Below, in pieces: positions 1 through 12,307 of a DNA stretch of 64,000 bases. The stretch is from Gari tellinella (taxonomy: Eukaryota; Mollusca; Bivalvia; Cardiida; Psammobiidae). A program made the translations under genes and the position numbers. Each line of letters begins with the position of its first letter. Positions within the stretch are counted from its first letter, which is position 1. The DNA is taken from positions 12,011,527 to 12,075,526 of the forward strand of contig OV277858.1 of the NCBI GenBank assembly GCA_922989275.2, given 5' to 3'. The notes below the pieces were generated by a model, which saw nothing but the letters and a program-made list of their open reading frames with translations, did no database searches and was not told where the DNA came from.

Positions 1-536
1 CACTGGGGGTTAAACCTTGGTTTAGGGGCGCCCAACCTCACTCTTATCTCCTATGTTCACCTATAAAGACGAACAGTGTACATAAAATTTAAACCCTGTT
101 CCACAACCTTACAATAAAAAAGACAGCCAACAGAATAAGTAAATACATGTAAAACATGTAACAAATATTCTATGACAAGAAGATTATTAGTAACACGAGA
201 AAGAATTAAACATTCAATCCCGTGCTAAAAATAGCCTACTATTGCAACGGACAAATTGTACTCAAGCGACGAATCCGTAGTCACGAGTAACTGTAAGACA
301 TGGATGAGTTCAATGTTGACAGAGAGGGAGAGAAAAATCAAAGCACGAAAATCCGACATTACTCTTCCAGTTAAGGACGGCTTTAGAGATACATCATCAT
401 GTAGTGCTAAGCCCTGTTTGTAGTCGCACAAATAAAGAAGAAAGCATGGTTATCAATTGTAGATTGATCGATAACCAAACGTGAAGTGCGCAGCAAAATA
501 GTTGGATCATAATTTTATTTAGGAAATATCTAATAA
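1..536 (-). mobile_element. 5'-truncated LINE copy (family A), 3' part
   Basis: This is the first of five copies of one non-LTR family, all in minus orientation; the others are at 5310, 12594, 51203 and 63062. On the minus strand it holds the last ~43 codons of an ORF, including the peptide DPTILLR and ending at a TAG at 409-407, then a 3' UTR running off the window start. The same stop and UTR recur in the 63062 copy. Similarity to that copy ends near 536, which I take as the 5' truncation point. Shared 3' sequence with variable 5' ends is typical of LINEs. The clade is not assigned. Confidence 0.7.
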
Positions 537-1540
537 CTCTAGAAATAAAGAACTCTTCCAAATAATTAATAATTACCTCAAAGATGAATGAATGTTTTAA
601 AATACCAAACTGATAAATAGCAAACGCAAATCACTGAAGCTAAAATGAATTCTAATCAACACCAAATTTCACCAATGCATGTGTCGAGTTAAGAAATGGT
701 CTTCGTTGTTTTTACTTTCAAAGGGTAAACTCATCAAATGCTTTAGTAAAATCTTCGCCCTATTGCTAGAGTACTCTATCTCAATTTTTGAAAAAACTGA
801 TTTTTTTTTGTATCACTGGATGTGTCTTTACGAGCTCTACCATATATATAGATTTTATGTCATGGAAAAAGTTACCGCGTAAAATCATGCTCTAACTTTA
901 ATGGGTAAAGCGGTACTTTAATGAATCGAAGTCGAATAAGAGGAATATCTGTTTTACGTCAAAGCTGAGTATGCATGCAAATGGTAAAGTCTATTAAACA
1001 TAATTGAAAGTATTTTGTTTGTCTCAGAAAATCAATTTAACGATGTTCAACTGTATTTAATGTTGGATCTAGAAAAAGGGCCTATAAAGCATTTAACAGT
1101 TTAACTGTAAATTTAACCTTAAGGATGTCGGTCTGTCTTTTTGAGCATTATGAAATTTCCGAAAAATTTTACGAACACGTTTTCAAAAAAATGGTAAGAA
1201 CTCATTTTTGGTGAAGGCATACAGTAATAAAACACTATTTTCCCGGGGGAAAAATGGATTTTCGTTCCGGAAGGGACTTTTCAAGTTTTATGTACTATTT
1301 GTAGCTAACAGCATACACTGTTTTCATAGGTAGGTTGTATTTTGTTACATCTGATTTCATTTCAATTTCTCAGAATATAAGCATGAAAGTAATGCGGTAG
1401 TAATAAAGATTCGGCTCGCCGGTAATAAAGCTTCGGCTCATCAAAAGTAAGTATAATCCTAGGTTGCAGATCGTAATATCAATCAACTAATTAACCAATC
1501 AAACAAATAACATCTGCAAGTCTGTGACAATTTGTTCTGG
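537..1540. other. AT-rich stretch without recognised genes
   Basis: I see no gene or clear transposon here. A two-unit direct repeat of about 22 bp (GTAATAAAG.TTCGGCTC) lies near 1395-1443. Confidence 0.5.
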
Positions 1541-2130
1541 GCTATCTCGCAACTCGGCATCTCATCTCATATTATGATCTAGATCCAAACTGAACAAATG
1601 AAACGAAAATTTAGCTGTAAAGCATTTTGGATCCTGATGAGATCCTAGCTACTCGGCGTTTCATTTATATCTAAATGTGTGTCAAAACTATAAAGAAAGT
1701 AAAAATTGAATAATTCTAAGGTGTCAAAAAGTTTGGATTATGATGCAGTGCCGATCTAGACGGCGTCTGATCAAGATTCAAACTGATTGCATAGGAATTC
1801 AGGTGAAAAAAATTCTAACATATATCAAACAGTTGCGACGTTCTGATTATTTATTGGAGTTTGACTAAATGCATAATACATGAAAGTGAGACAAATGTAA
1901 GGCATGTCGCACGTATTGCAAACTGTGTAGGCGCATATTAGCTGTCGTGTCGTTCCTCAAATACGGCGCCTTTTCAGGATCGATACTGTTTTCAGTGACA
2001 TAGAAATAAATATAGCTGATTCTTGTGAGATACTCAGTATATGAACTGTATCAATGCTTATATCCAGATAATAGCTCAGAGTTACAGCTGTATCAGTTAC
2101 TCGGCGTCTGATCTGGATCTAGGCTTTGAA
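1541..2130. repeat. Relic palindromic modules related to the 47805 MITE
   Basis: Several degenerate copies of a palindromic module occur here. The clearest is 1727-1790, where AGTTTGGAT reads inward to GGCGTCTGATC and back out to ATTCAAACT. Shorter pieces lie near 1555, 1625 and 2098 (CGGCGTCTGATCTGGATC). The same core sits inside the TTAA-flanked MITE at 47805-48009 and at 7553-7664. These look like old, overlapping insertions of one MITE family. Confidence 0.45.
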
Positions 2131-2209
2131 AATACAATTATAGTGTACACAGTAGGAATATCGTTACTCCGTGCGGTATATATGCTTAGTAAAATAAATC
2201 TGGATATAT

Positions 2210-2545
2210 ATTGGAAACATTTTGATTTGTATCGTTTTAATCCAATTGCATTCTACTTATTCATACTTAAAATTGAATGAAAAATACACCGTTAGAAAGG
2301 GAATTAAATTGTCTACAAATTCTACATTTACACATTCATGCTTTTGTGAAGGAAACAAGCAGTTATAATGACTTGAAAACAACAGGTGCAATAAATCTAA
2401 GTGTCAGTAATAAAAAAAATGGAAATATGTTGACTTGTATCGTTTTAACCGAGTGGTATTCTACTTATTCATATTTCATATTTCAAATTGTATGACAAAT
2501 ACACCGTTAGAAAGGGAGTTAAATGTTCTTCAAACTTTACAAACA
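2210..2545 (+). repeat. Direct duplication, ~205-bp period
   Basis: Two ~110-bp blocks, near 2215-2325 and 2425-2535, share TTGTATCGTTTTAA, ATTCTACTTATTCATA and ATACACCGTTAGAAAGGGA in the same order. The short ORFs across the blocks follow from the duplication and are not persuasive genes. Confidence 0.6.
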
Positions 2546-2734
2546 CGCGTCAAATTCACACTAAATTTCCAATATTTCCAATTAGATGTATTGGTGAGAG
2601 TGTGTACTCTTATCAGTCAGAGACTGGCTATAGATAGCCAAATAACTCTTATCTATATCACTGACATATACGCCTACGAGGCTATTGCTATCATGTAAAG
2701 TATTAACATTTAAAGAATAACAAATTTCAGAGTA

Positions 2735-3395
2735 ATGTGGATACAACTTATTGACATATATATGTATACTCTTTGTCTTACCAAAATCAGTTGTGTAAGT
2801 CTAATAGATATTGTATATCTTTTCCAACCAGGTCATGGAAAAGAAACATCTAGAAACTTACGAGTAATAGTGTCACACTACACAAAAACAAAACCATATA
2901 CAGGCGAGTGTCAAACCCGCGATGTCAAACCCGCCTGTAAATGTGGCTCTAGAGACCACTGTCCAACCATTAGACAATGTATTATATGGAAAAATGATAA
3001 AGATAGTAATACTACAATAAAAAGGGTCACATTAGCGACCAATAAAACGATTGATTATAACCCTTACATACTGAATATTAAGAATTTACATAACATTCAG
3101 TGTCTCGCTTGGACTTTAGAATAATTGTGTCAATTTATAATGTCCTACCGGTACCGTGTTCTTATAAAAAAATATTATAGAAGTGACAGATATTTTTTTG
3201 AAGAATGCAACTGGACTCGCATCTCTGATGTATGGTGGAAGAGTGCTCCAGAACGTTTATACTGCATGCATGAAACTTATATCTCCAAACTTCACCAATC
3301 AACTTATCGGTACAACTAGCGATACTGATTCACTCGCAGACCGCAACTCTCTTCGAGGTTTATACAACGTCAATCATACTAACAATGTACCTTGA
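2735..3395 (+). other. Unassigned open stretch, possible coding relic
   Basis: One frame is open for 129 codons (2735-3124) and reopens after a single stop; an overlapping frame is open at 3183-3395. The first frame has a Cys-rich patch (ACKCGSRDHCPTIRQC, near residues 75-90). A plausible splice acceptor (TTTTCCAACCAG) precedes codon ~33. I recognise no domain. The second frame contains DTDSL, which recalls the polymerase B metal motif, but the surrounding sequence gives no other support. It could be exonic, an eroded mobile gene or chance. Confidence 0.18.
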
Positions 3396-5309
3396 TGAAT
3401 CATATTTGACATGGCTTTGTATATGAGAGTGTGAATGTTGAATTAAATTATGTGTTGAACTTGAAGCAAGTGAACTTCCTTCAAGGCTGGAGTGATGTGA
3501 TTGTACCGAGGAGTCCTTGTCATATTGCAGTCTGTGGCAGAAGTCAATTTTCGATGTGACTAAATAACTACTAGTATGACCTATTTGACTCGCAACTGTG
3601 CGTAATTAGACCTGCACACAGCGTGACTGTACTGTGACATATCCATTTGGAATAAAATATAGCACCAATAGTATTCACACACATTGTAGGTTTGTTTTTA
3701 AAGTTTCCCAATTGAACGTAAAAGTCTTCAGGTATGTTAACCTTTTTTATGTGAAACAGTATGGTCTCCGTTTTGTAAGTGTTCAGCTTCATCATAATAT
3801 GGTGCATCCATGAGACTTTGTCTTTTGAGACATCCTTCGATTGTTGAGACGGCTACTTGTGGCAAGATGTGTCTTTAGGCTTGAATGGCATGTATCACTT
3901 TGAATCATCTGCATAGAAATGATGATCCAGAGCATGAGTTTAAATTTAGCCGACATATTTCGTGTACAATATGATACTTCAAACAATCGTCTACTGCCTG
4001 TACATTTCTCTCAATTAATGCAATTCATTTATAAGTTTCAGTGAAGTCATCCAATGACATTGCTTGAAGATCCGTCATTATTTAAGCAATGTTCATGATG
4101 TTTGAATTTCTCATCCAACATCTCCAAATTTCTAATACAGTCTTTAATTATTGGTATAATGTTTTTTTTAATAAAGTTCTTATGCAGACAGTGACCTTTC
4201 TATGTGTTTCACTTATATTTTCTAGGTGTTTCACTTGACTTTTCTGGTTATCACCTAAAATCAGTCCTAGCACACCAAGCGTTTTCTCCATTTTTTCTCG
4301 ATCTTCCTTTGGTATTTGCTGCTTTGCCCATGAAAGAGCATTGTTTGGATAACCAGACATTTTTTAAGTGAAGACGTTTGGTAAGTACGTGGTGTTTAGG
4401 ATCGATAGGGTAGCTTGATCCCGTAAGCATTTTTACATTTTAGTGCTTTTTACTCTAGCGCATGGCGATAATGATCATAATTGATTGCGGCCATTATAGT
4501 AATAAAAAGAAGAAGAAAGAAGTTTAGATAAAAGCTGATTAGCAACTAATCTTAATGTACTTTTGCAATATGGGGGATATTTGATCTACCTGCTTGTAAT
4601 ACACACTTATCAAATTAAGTAATGTACTCTAGGAAATAACGTATGTATCTTTTGCTAAAACTGTGTAGCATAAGTTGTCTTCCCAGTCTAAAAATGTAGA
4701 AAAAAACAAATCCTTAGTAAATCTTATTTTACTCAGGAATGTAAGGAATGTTAGCAGGATATTGAAATATGTTAACTAGCAATATCACACGTAAGTGGTT
4801 GATCGGTTACAAACACAAACTGATTAAACAAATGTATGTGTTTTTTAATCTTGTTTTTGATATGCACTTAGTACCTGTGCTTTTCTTTCTTCTATTAAAG
4901 TCGTTGTTTCTGCTTCACTCACTTCTTATTGATTTGCGCGTACCTTACCTTTAAGACTATTATATCTCTCTGCATGACCCTTGAAATCAAATCCCACAAA
5001 ACTGTTTAACTTACTATCAGCCCCATCTGTCATATGTATAATCCACTATAATAATAATGCCTATATGTTGTACCATCCTGTAATATTAACGGTATATTTT
5101 TTATCTGTACTTATTTACCCCCAAACCATGCAGGAATACACACAATGTATTAGTTTTACGCATGCCCACAAATAATAGCATCAACCTTTTCCTAGATGTA
5201 CCTAAAAACATGCAAGTATACTGACTATATACTAGTTTTGCACATGAAGGCAAATAAATGTCATCTACCACTGATGTATCTGCGTTTAAACATGTAATAC
5301 TACTCCCTT
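3396..5309. other. No recognised feature
   Basis: AT-rich sequence with only short ORFs on both strands. I see no repeat family shared with the rest of the window and no RNA gene. Confidence 0.5.
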
Positions 5310-5588
5310 AATAAATACGAAAAAGACTCAAGCAGGAAACGTAACACGAACCATACACCCACCTCTCAAGCAGAACACACACACACACACAGTCATACCA
5401 TTACACCCACCTCTCAAGCAGAACACACACTCACACAGTCATACCATAACACACACACACACGCACGCAATATCATTTCTTCATCCACACACTAAATAGA
5501 AAACACGCCAGACAAACATAAAGCAAAGTGAACATAGGAGCCCGCCTTGGTACGGTCAGTAGCAATCAATAATTAATTATAAATTAAT
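5310..5588 (-). mobile_element. LINE family A, short 3'-tail copy
   Basis: This carries the family's 3' terminus (minus-strand end ...GTCTTTTTCGTATTTAT) and the TG-rich part of the 3' UTR, then stops at 5588 where the longer copies continue. The CA/TG block is internally duplicated: CACCCACCTCTCAAGCAGAA occurs twice about 56 bp apart, unlike the other copies. No coding sequence remains. Confidence 0.75.
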
Positions 5589-6136
5589 AGTTTGGAATGG
5601 ATCTAATTCTTTCTCAGGTGGACATTGTGGTGGTAGTTAATTATTCACATGATTTGTCTCTGCATTGCTGTCTAAGTGTTTCCATGTTTCACAAAGCAAC
5701 TGTCAGACGGCAAACCCAGTAATACCACATTATACAAGTGTGTTTTTGTTAAATCTGTGATTTTTGCGTACCCGTTTTTATCTTGTAAACAGTGCGATTC
5801 TTTATTTTTTTCTCCTCAAATGGATTGTGTATCTGACTCTATGTCTGCGCAGCATTCAAATAGTCCATTTTTTAACAACTATGTTTGTCTGATCTTTGTT
5901 GTTTATATATGTTCAAGTCACTCATAGACATCTTCAACTACAAGTTGTATTGTATATCTAATATGCATTAAAATGTAATAACAACATAAGATCAGATTGC
6001 TGTAGCATGCTGATATTTTTTCATCTTGCTTAACCATTGCTTAACCATTTTTGTAGCAATACTGCGGTATTGCTTATAATACACGACACAAGTATTTTAT
6101 ATTGATTTTGTTTTGATACATTTTTCCCATTGTTTT

Positions 6137-6199
6137 TACATTGTAATCCACCCTGGTTACATTGTAATCTATTATGATTACATTGCAATTCACAATGAT
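6137..6199 (+). repeat. 21-bp tandem repeat, three units
   Basis: Three consecutive 21-bp units begin TACATTGTAATC, TACATTGTAATC and TACATTGCAATT. Because 21 is divisible by three, the minus strand reads as a 7-residue repeat (LQCN...), which explains the short ORF there. The surrounding 5589-6420 shows nothing else. Confidence 0.7.
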
Positions 6200-6420
6200 T
6201 ATATATTAACAATGCTAGAAGCAAATCATTTAACTCATAGCTTGTTTAAAGCTTCTGTCTCTAGGTTTCTATCGTTTGAATCTAAGATAGTTTTATATAT
6301 AAAAAATAAATTGTTTTTGTAAAAATAAAATGGTTAAAACTAAACTTAGATTTAATCACATATAGGATATTAAAAATCTAAAAGCTTTTTATCTGCATCA
6401 AAAGTGCAGAACAATATATA

Positions 6421-6630
6421 ATGTCGGCTGGAGTAATTGAAAAAAAATAGGATGATGTGCAGGATAGAAAACTTGCAATTGTTACAAAACAAGAGCCTGA
6501 AAATATAAATACGGAATTAAAACGTGTTATGGAATATGTATCTGATGTACAACTTACAGAACTTGTAGTGGAAGAGGTCTATGCAAGACTTGAACAGATA
6601 GATAAAAACTGTCGGAAGAGTAATAACTGA
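6421..6630 (+). pseudogene. Small decayed ORF, unknown product
   Basis: From ATG at 6421 a frame of 69 codons ends in TGA at 6630, with one in-frame TAG at codon 10 after an A-run. After that stop it reads as a soluble, charged, probably helical peptide containing ELKRVMEYVSDVQL and VVEEVYARLEQI. The composition looks coding rather than random. I recognise no family. It may be a remnant of a mobile-element protein or of an exon; without homology this is weak. Confidence 0.22.
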
Positions 6631-7552
6631 TAAACATCTCCAATTCAATACTTCTTTATTTACCGATTACTTCCTTTACTTCATCTTGTTCTCAAACCCT
6701 CAAACTTGTTTATTCTATGAAACCTCATGTATATGACGTAAGTACGTGCGACGTATATGCAGCTGCGCCACGACGTCGGTCGGTGTTACGCGTTCCCGAC
6801 ATACTCTGGGCCTCTAAATGTTTGCAACATTTACTGCATAAAGGAATTAGAAAATGTGCAAGTCCTTCGTTTAATCCAATTATTACTTTCCAACCTATCA
6901 CTCAATTTTATCACAACATTCATCCTTTCGCTAAACCTCATCTATCACAGACTTTTGAAATGAAGTAATAAAGTTTTGGAAGAAAATTAAACTTTTCTGC
7001 CACTGGATTTTAATTACAAATGTTTCTAGCTATTAGTTTCTATTCTATAATTTCAAGTGGGTAGAGTTTCACGATTGGGCTGTTCGTAACATCAGAATCA
7101 GTTCGGATTTTTGCAAAAGAGAGATATTACAACTGTGCAGAAAGTTTAAAAGGCTTTTTTTAAATCATATCGAGTGACTGTCGAACATCTCATTGCCAAT
7201 CTCGAGTCTTACAAAGCAGTGAACTACATACATGCATTTTAGAACGAACTGTGCCCCTATATGTCGGTCTTATAGATCTGCAAGCTGAAATATACTAGAT
7301 TAAATTATTACCATACTACTTATCTTTGGTAGTTTAACTCATTAATCGTCTTAGTTACCGATTAAGTAACCCGTATATCTTGGAACCTGACCTGCATGGG
7401 TACACTTTCACCAAAATTCGTGAGCATGTGATAATTGACATGCCTTTTAAAGTTCGGTTTACCTTCTGCTTGTTATGCACTTGTCGTCTGCAAAACTTTG
7501 TTGTAACAATTCTCAATTTTCTGCATTTTTGTAAAGACAATATCAGCAGAAT
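6631..7552. other. No recognised feature
   Basis: There are only short ORFs, and no repeat shared with the window except that the end leads into the palindromic core at 7553. Confidence 0.4.
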
Positions 7553-7664
7553 GCCAAACAGTTTGGCACAAATGAGCCGCAGCGTCATGCGGGGTTTCGT
7601 CTGGATCCAAACTGTTTGCAACAGTTATAACAAATACACCCGCAACAGGCAGTAGGTTAACCCA
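7553..7664. repeat. Palindromic MITE core, relic
   Basis: AAACAGTTTGG at 7557 and CCAAACTGTTT near 7606 form the arms of a hairpin enclosing GCAGCGTCATGCGG. The right side ends CAGGCAGTAGGTTAA, resembling the right end (CCAGTAGGCACAGGGTTAA) of the MITE at 47805-48009. A matching left end is not evident, so this copy is eroded. Confidence 0.45.
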
Positions 7665-8154
7665 TCGTCACATATAAACTCGGGTATTTTACGAATTTAA
7701 TGTATTCCTGCTTTGAAGAACATAATTCCAGCTGTTATTAGACAATAAGCCGACGAAAAGAAAATAGACGATATATACAACTGAAACAGAATGAGGCCCG
7801 ACTGGTTTGAGACACCCCTTTCAAACTAGTCACGTACCGTTACATGCTACTCGCAACTAAGCGGCGAAAATAGTTTATTTCTCCGATAAACCTAACGGCA
7901 AATATACAGTTAAACACTTTTAACTCTGGTGTTTGTTTGCATACTAGTATACATGTTCACCTGAATTCTACATTCTCAACTGTTTTGCAGCAATACAATA
8001 TGAGTTACCTCCCTTTTTACAAATGTTTAAAGCACAGTCGATATATCTCTCTGTTCTACGAAGTTCGATTACTTATGTCATTATGAAATATGAGTAATAA
8101 ATAGTACCGCACAGACGTGGTTTACATCCTTAATGTATAACTAAACTACAATAC
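7665..8154. other. No recognised feature
   Basis: AT-rich sequence with no repeat copy or ORF worth reporting. Confidence 0.4.
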
Positions 8155-9050
8155 TCAGTATGGTAGTAAACATCACTTGGTACAGCTCTTTAAATGTAAA
8201 GGTCCTTTAAAGTATGTTCATCATTGATGCGTTTTAAATGGAACACAATGTAAACACGGATCCTGTTGGGACCCAACCCGATGTGTTCCCCCTTTGACAT
8301 CAAATTAAAAGCCGATGTCTATCTGGAGACGGGAATGTAGAGCAATATATTTTAATGACCATTGAAATGGACGACGACTTCCAATCTTGTACTTGAAACT
8401 TTGCCCCGAGGGACATCGAATCATTTTACTATGGCAAGTATACAGTTAACTATTTCACAATTGATGTTATAGTTAAAAATAAGCAAATCACAGCTTAGAA
8501 TTAAAACAAGCAAATACAATAAGTTAAAAGTGTTATAGCATATACTAATAACTATGTATAGATAACGTTGCTTTTGTTCGTAAATAGCTAATATTGAGCT
8601 AGTATCCGGTGTAGAATGACTCTATTCTATGGGGACAATAATATATCTATTCCACTTCGGCAACAAGCTCACACGCCATTATCATGCTATGATAAATCAG
8701 AGGTATGATAGTATTGTCCTTAGAGATAAATCTTTTTGCGGCACATAAAAACAGGAAAATAGTTGCATTTACGTGTTACATTCTATTCTAATATATTGTG
8801 TTTTAAGCTTAACTAAACATTAATTAAATTTAACATGTTCGCATATACACTCGCATGACTTTGAATTAGTATGTAAAAATAGATTGTTTCGTTAAGCACA
8901 TCAAACACAGATAATGATATAGTTATACAAACAACCTTTAACAAGTTTTTTTTCTATTTCGTTGTATCAAGTTTGCCTTTGGCATTGATGTTTAGCATGA
9001 TGCACACTATTCGTCTGTATTAGTTTTGATAAGCATTTACACAAACGTTG
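8155..9050 (+). repeat. Unclassified ~900-bp dispersed repeat, copy 1 of 3
   Basis: This segment aligns by eye with 17302-18180 and 45790-46575 over nearly its whole length. The best-conserved block is CTTTGCCCCGAGGGACA (8401-8417). Others include CATCCGGTGTAGAATGAC-like sequence near 8605 and TAGCATGATGCACACTATTCG near 8992. No long ORF is shared and no terminal inverted repeats or target duplications are evident. It is clearly repetitive but I cannot name the family. Confidence 0.75.
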
Positions 9051-10540
9051 AATTAAAAAGTGTAAACTGCTGAAAATCCTTGTTGTCTAATCCGAAAGGA
9101 GGTGTCAAAAGGAAATGTTCAGTTGGTTACAACAATAATAAGCTTGCCATTTATAAGTAAAGCGTTCGGTGAGGAATGTTGTTTAACCTGAGTAGTTCTA
9201 CACCTATTTTTTTAATCAACATTTGTAATTGTATACCGGTATTATGTCCTGTGTCAACAAAAATAAATATATTTGTCAAATATATTTAGCAAATATAGAC
9301 CGATATTGAATATATAGTGATAATATAGTCATTTAAAGCTGGACACGGATTTCAATACTGGACAAAATACATATATTAAAACGTGTTATGACGCTTATAA
9401 TCTATCTAGATCACGGGTCCGTACTTTGAAGCATTCTAAGATATTATTTTCTCTAATTTAATCAAAATCGCTTAGTTTTCGTCAATTTCCTCTAAATATT
9501 TGATGATTTTACCCTCAGAAAAAGAAAGCAACTAAGGACATTCTTAACTGTTAGATATGTTGGGCCGTGGATGTAAAGAAAAATGCCGGATTGAACAAAG
9601 TACACTGGACTATAAGTTTAGTATTATAAAGGAAAGTAGCATGAGCAAACTAAACACTCTAAGTATCATTGAAATAGTTGATAAACTAAGACAAGGCTAA
9701 ATTATATGATACATTTGAGGATGCATATAATGTAATAGAGCAACCGATAACAACTATACAAATATTCCAACCAGAAGGACCACACATATGAGCGAAAACT
9801 GATAGAGGACAACATTAGTATCGCTTGATAAGGTAGGCTCACAGACTGGAGATGTGGGAGGTGCAGCAAACACGATGGTAAAATACCGCCTTTTAAAAAC
9901 GATATTGATTATCGCGACTTCGGTTATGAATGATGTTTTTGAGGAAGTTACTGTGACATATTGTGGACATTGATTTGTGGTAATTGTCACAGCAGTTAAA
10001 CATCCTCGACACAGTTAAGAACGTAAAGAGGACATGACTGAATAACAACAGTAAAATACGGAGCGTGTTAAAAACAACACTTAAACCATCTTTTAAAACT
10101 CAAACACAATACAAACAAGAAGAGCAGCAAAACAGACTGACGCCTAAGCAACCATACGAAAATCAGCCATAAGTTAGTATTGAAATGTTTCACGTGAAGT
10201 TTCTAAGAACACTTAAACTGCATCAAAGCACACATTATTGTTGTCATGAAGTTTCATAACTGTCAGTTCCTAGATTACTTACAAACTGTAGAAAAGTGCT
10301 ATTGAATAATATTTTAATGCCTTTACGCTGCATTTTAGCAATTGCAGTTTTACTTAATCGATTGAGAATAGGATTTATTTTAATAGTATTCATTCTGATG
10401 AGTGGGATTACACTTTTGAGGCATTGTTGTTGTTGTTATTGTTGTTAATATTTATAAAAGTTTCTTACAGCAATGGCATATTTTCAAATGTATTTTGATA
10501 ACATAGCAATAAGTAACCTTTCAATTATTTTTAAATCGCA
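9051..10540. other. No firm feature
   Basis: A 78-codon minus-strand ORF (9990-9754) ends in a hydrophobic segment (LYQFSLICVVLLVGIFV) that could be a membrane or GPI-type tail. It has no homolog I recognise and no flanking exon signal. A TTG-rich tract lies at about 10425-10448. Confidence 0.3.
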
Positions 10541-10548
10541 TGTACGTT

Positions 10549-10770
10549 TAACCCTCATCCGGACCTTTGGGGTCCATTGGACCCCAGCGGCTTTATTTTT
10601 GCTTGAAAAAAGTATTCAGCCTAATGACGCTTATGACGTTTTTAGACATTGTTCCTACGACTGTTTTTGACACTTTTAGTGAAATACGTACTAAATAGGT
10701 CAATTCGCATTGATTTTTTTTTTCAAAACAAGGTTGGGGTCAAACCGGACCCCATAATTCTAAAGGTTAG
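10549..10770. mobile_element. Partial TTAA-type (piggyBac-like) terminus with hairpins
   Basis: TTAA is followed directly by CCCTCATCCGG, a CCCT-type start like piggyBac-class ends. Just inside is a perfect palindrome, TGGGGTCCATTGGACCCCA. Near 10735 a second hairpin, TGGGGTCAAACCGGACCCCA, repeats the same stem. I do not find the opposite CCGGATGAGGG-TTAA end, so the copy is truncated or the right end has diverged. Confidence 0.4.
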
Positions 10771-11101
10771 TAAAATGTGTTTCAGGCCATTTTAAAACCG
10801 TTTCTTGTTGTTTACAACTCTAATAATGGCATTTATTGAATACTAGATAACCCCGATAATACTGTGCCTCAATTGCACATATAAATATGTCTTTCACGAT
10901 CTTGTGATTGAGTTATTTCCCTTGGATATTATAACCCCGGACGCCAACCGCGAGTCCAAGGGATTCACACTGTATGGAACGAATACAATTCTATCTGACC
11001 TAAAATTATGCAAATGATTTCAAGATTCAAATAAGTGTACTGTATCATGTTTGGTTCTGGTCCTTTCTGGAAGTTCAATAGCTGTCATGGGCCAATAGTG
11101 T

Positions 11102-11125
11102 TGACCTTGACCTTTGACCTTGACC
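11102..11125 (-). promoter_or_regulatory. Cluster of nuclear-receptor half-sites (DR1-like)
   Basis: On the minus strand this reads GGTCAAGGTCAAAGGTCA followed by AGGTCA. It contains a perfect direct repeat AGGTCA-A-AGGTCA, the DR1 arrangement known for RXR/HNF4/COUP-TF-type receptors, plus overlapping TCAAGGTCA extended half-sites as bound by FTZ-F1/ERR-type receptors. Function is inferred only from the motif. Confidence 0.35.
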
Positions 11126-11161
11126 CTATTGTAAGTTGGCCAACGAGGTCTGGTTGGTCGG

Positions 11162-11342
11162 TATTTAAGGCGTCTATTTCATTGCTTCATTGCCATTTTA
11201 CAATCTATCAGATTCAACTATATAGCTACAGGGGAAGAAAGAGACATACAACAGACACACATGCTCCCATTTGGATGTTTGGCAAACGCTTGTTCAGCAG
11301 TGGATTAACCTACAATTCCTTGTTATTTCGATCATGAATAAA
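11162..11342 (+). promoter_or_regulatory. TATA-like box with downstream poly(A) signal; possible solo-LTR core
   Basis: TATTTAAGG at 11162 lies 37 bp after the receptor half-site cluster, and AATAAA occurs at 11337. That spacing could be the U3/R core of a solo LTR or a very short transcription unit. I do not find convincing TG...CA ends or a primer-binding site. The ORF over this region (11035-11337) has no recognisable product. Confidence 0.25.
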
Positions 11343-11759
11343 ACTTAATTTAATAGATGATGATCGCAGGAAACCTCAAATAGTTCTATACAAGTGTGAT
11401 AAGGGAAGGCGTGCAAACGTTGGTCCGTTACGCTGAACAAATATAACGAATCACTTGTGGGTGTTATGTATCGTAGTCCGTTTTATTGTTCGTAGACATT
11501 TAGGTTGTTCTTCATATACATCATTACAGCGGAATATATGTTTTGCAGTGATTTGACATACAGTTATATATTTACATTACGAGCAATGTGACAGTGAATT
11601 AGAAGGTTGTATTGTTGCATAGATGCAAGCAATGTTTCTTTTAAGGGGTCGTGGTGGCAGAGGTTGTATGGTATATTGCAGTATACTGCGTGACTGGATA
11701 GAGTAGAGAGCTCAAACAGGTGCTTTCTACCACTGATTGTTTAACCTTTCAACACATAT

Positions 11760-12300
11760 GTCCAACTATGCTCACTTTATGAAGTTCTTGTGACTTATCC
11801 AAAAGTCTTTTTACTTTTTGACAGTTTTGGTCTGCATTGGAGCACATTCATCAGACTGTGACATCCGCGGGAACGTGGCGTCACAGGGTGGGTTTACAAC
11901 TGGACTGGTTCCCAGTAGTAAAAAATGCCTGTAAATAGGGCTGATCTTGTAGCCCCGTTCGTCCCTGTTCATCGCATTTGGCTCCCCCGCTATGTGTAGT
12001 AATTCTTTTAACTTTCTCAGGTATGTGTTATTTTCCTGTCTATTATGTTGACCCTCTCCCAGTCTATCACATGATTTTGACGCAATATATGGTTAGTCAC
12101 TGCGCTAGGATGTTTTTTAGATAGCGACATTTTCTTTCTAAGCGTGTGTAGACTGTGGTTGTGTGGTTGGAGTCCTTCTTATGCTCTCCTAATCTCTTAC
12201 CGAGCTTTCTGCCTGTCTCCCCTATGTAGACCGCTTCACAGTTCTAACAGGGGATGCGGTATACACAACCACACACATCTTCTGACTTGGTCATAAAGGT
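11760..12300 (-). pseudogene. Penelope-like element: GIY-YIG endonuclease fragment
   Basis: Minus-strand translation from about 12290 gives a degraded GIY-YIG nuclease. The pattern is VYRIPC-stop-NC, then EAVYIGETGRKLGKRLGEH, with SNHTTTVYTRLERKCRY after it. Following a frameshift near 12110 it continues as VTNHILRQNHVIDWERV and IIDRK, then NRDERGYKISPIY. That order (GIY-YIG core, H.I.W, IDR, NRDEG) matches the C-terminal endonuclease of Penelope-like retroelements. Stops and frameshifts make it non-functional. The 3' end near 11760 carries GGATAAGTCACAAGAACTTC, which reappears inverted at 12308. Confidence 0.75.
11815..11860 (-). ncRNA. Possible decayed hammerhead ribozyme motif of the Penelope-like element
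   Basis: Just 3' of the GIY-YIG fragment, the minus strand has CTGATGA (11854-11848), a short variable segment, then GACCAAAACTGTC ending near 11818. Penelope-like elements are known to carry hammerhead motifs with a CUGAUGA...CGAAAC-GUC core. Here CAAAAC would need one CpG-type change from CGAAAC. The position fits, but the stem II pairing is poor, so it is at best a relic. Confidence 0.35.
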
Positions 12301-12307
12301 AAACAAA

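Noticed and set aside
3183..3395. DTDSL motif suggesting a type B DNA polymerase (Polinton/Maverick)
   Set aside because: No other polymerase motif, no long ORF and no neighbouring Polinton genes are seen.
9754..9990. Possible small membrane or GPI-anchored protein
   Set aside because: A hydrophobic C-terminus alone is not enough; there is no signal peptide, domain or exon support.
11641..11750. tRNA-like or SINE-like start (GGGGTCGTGGTGGCAGAGG)
   Set aside because: No B box at the right distance and no second copy in the window.
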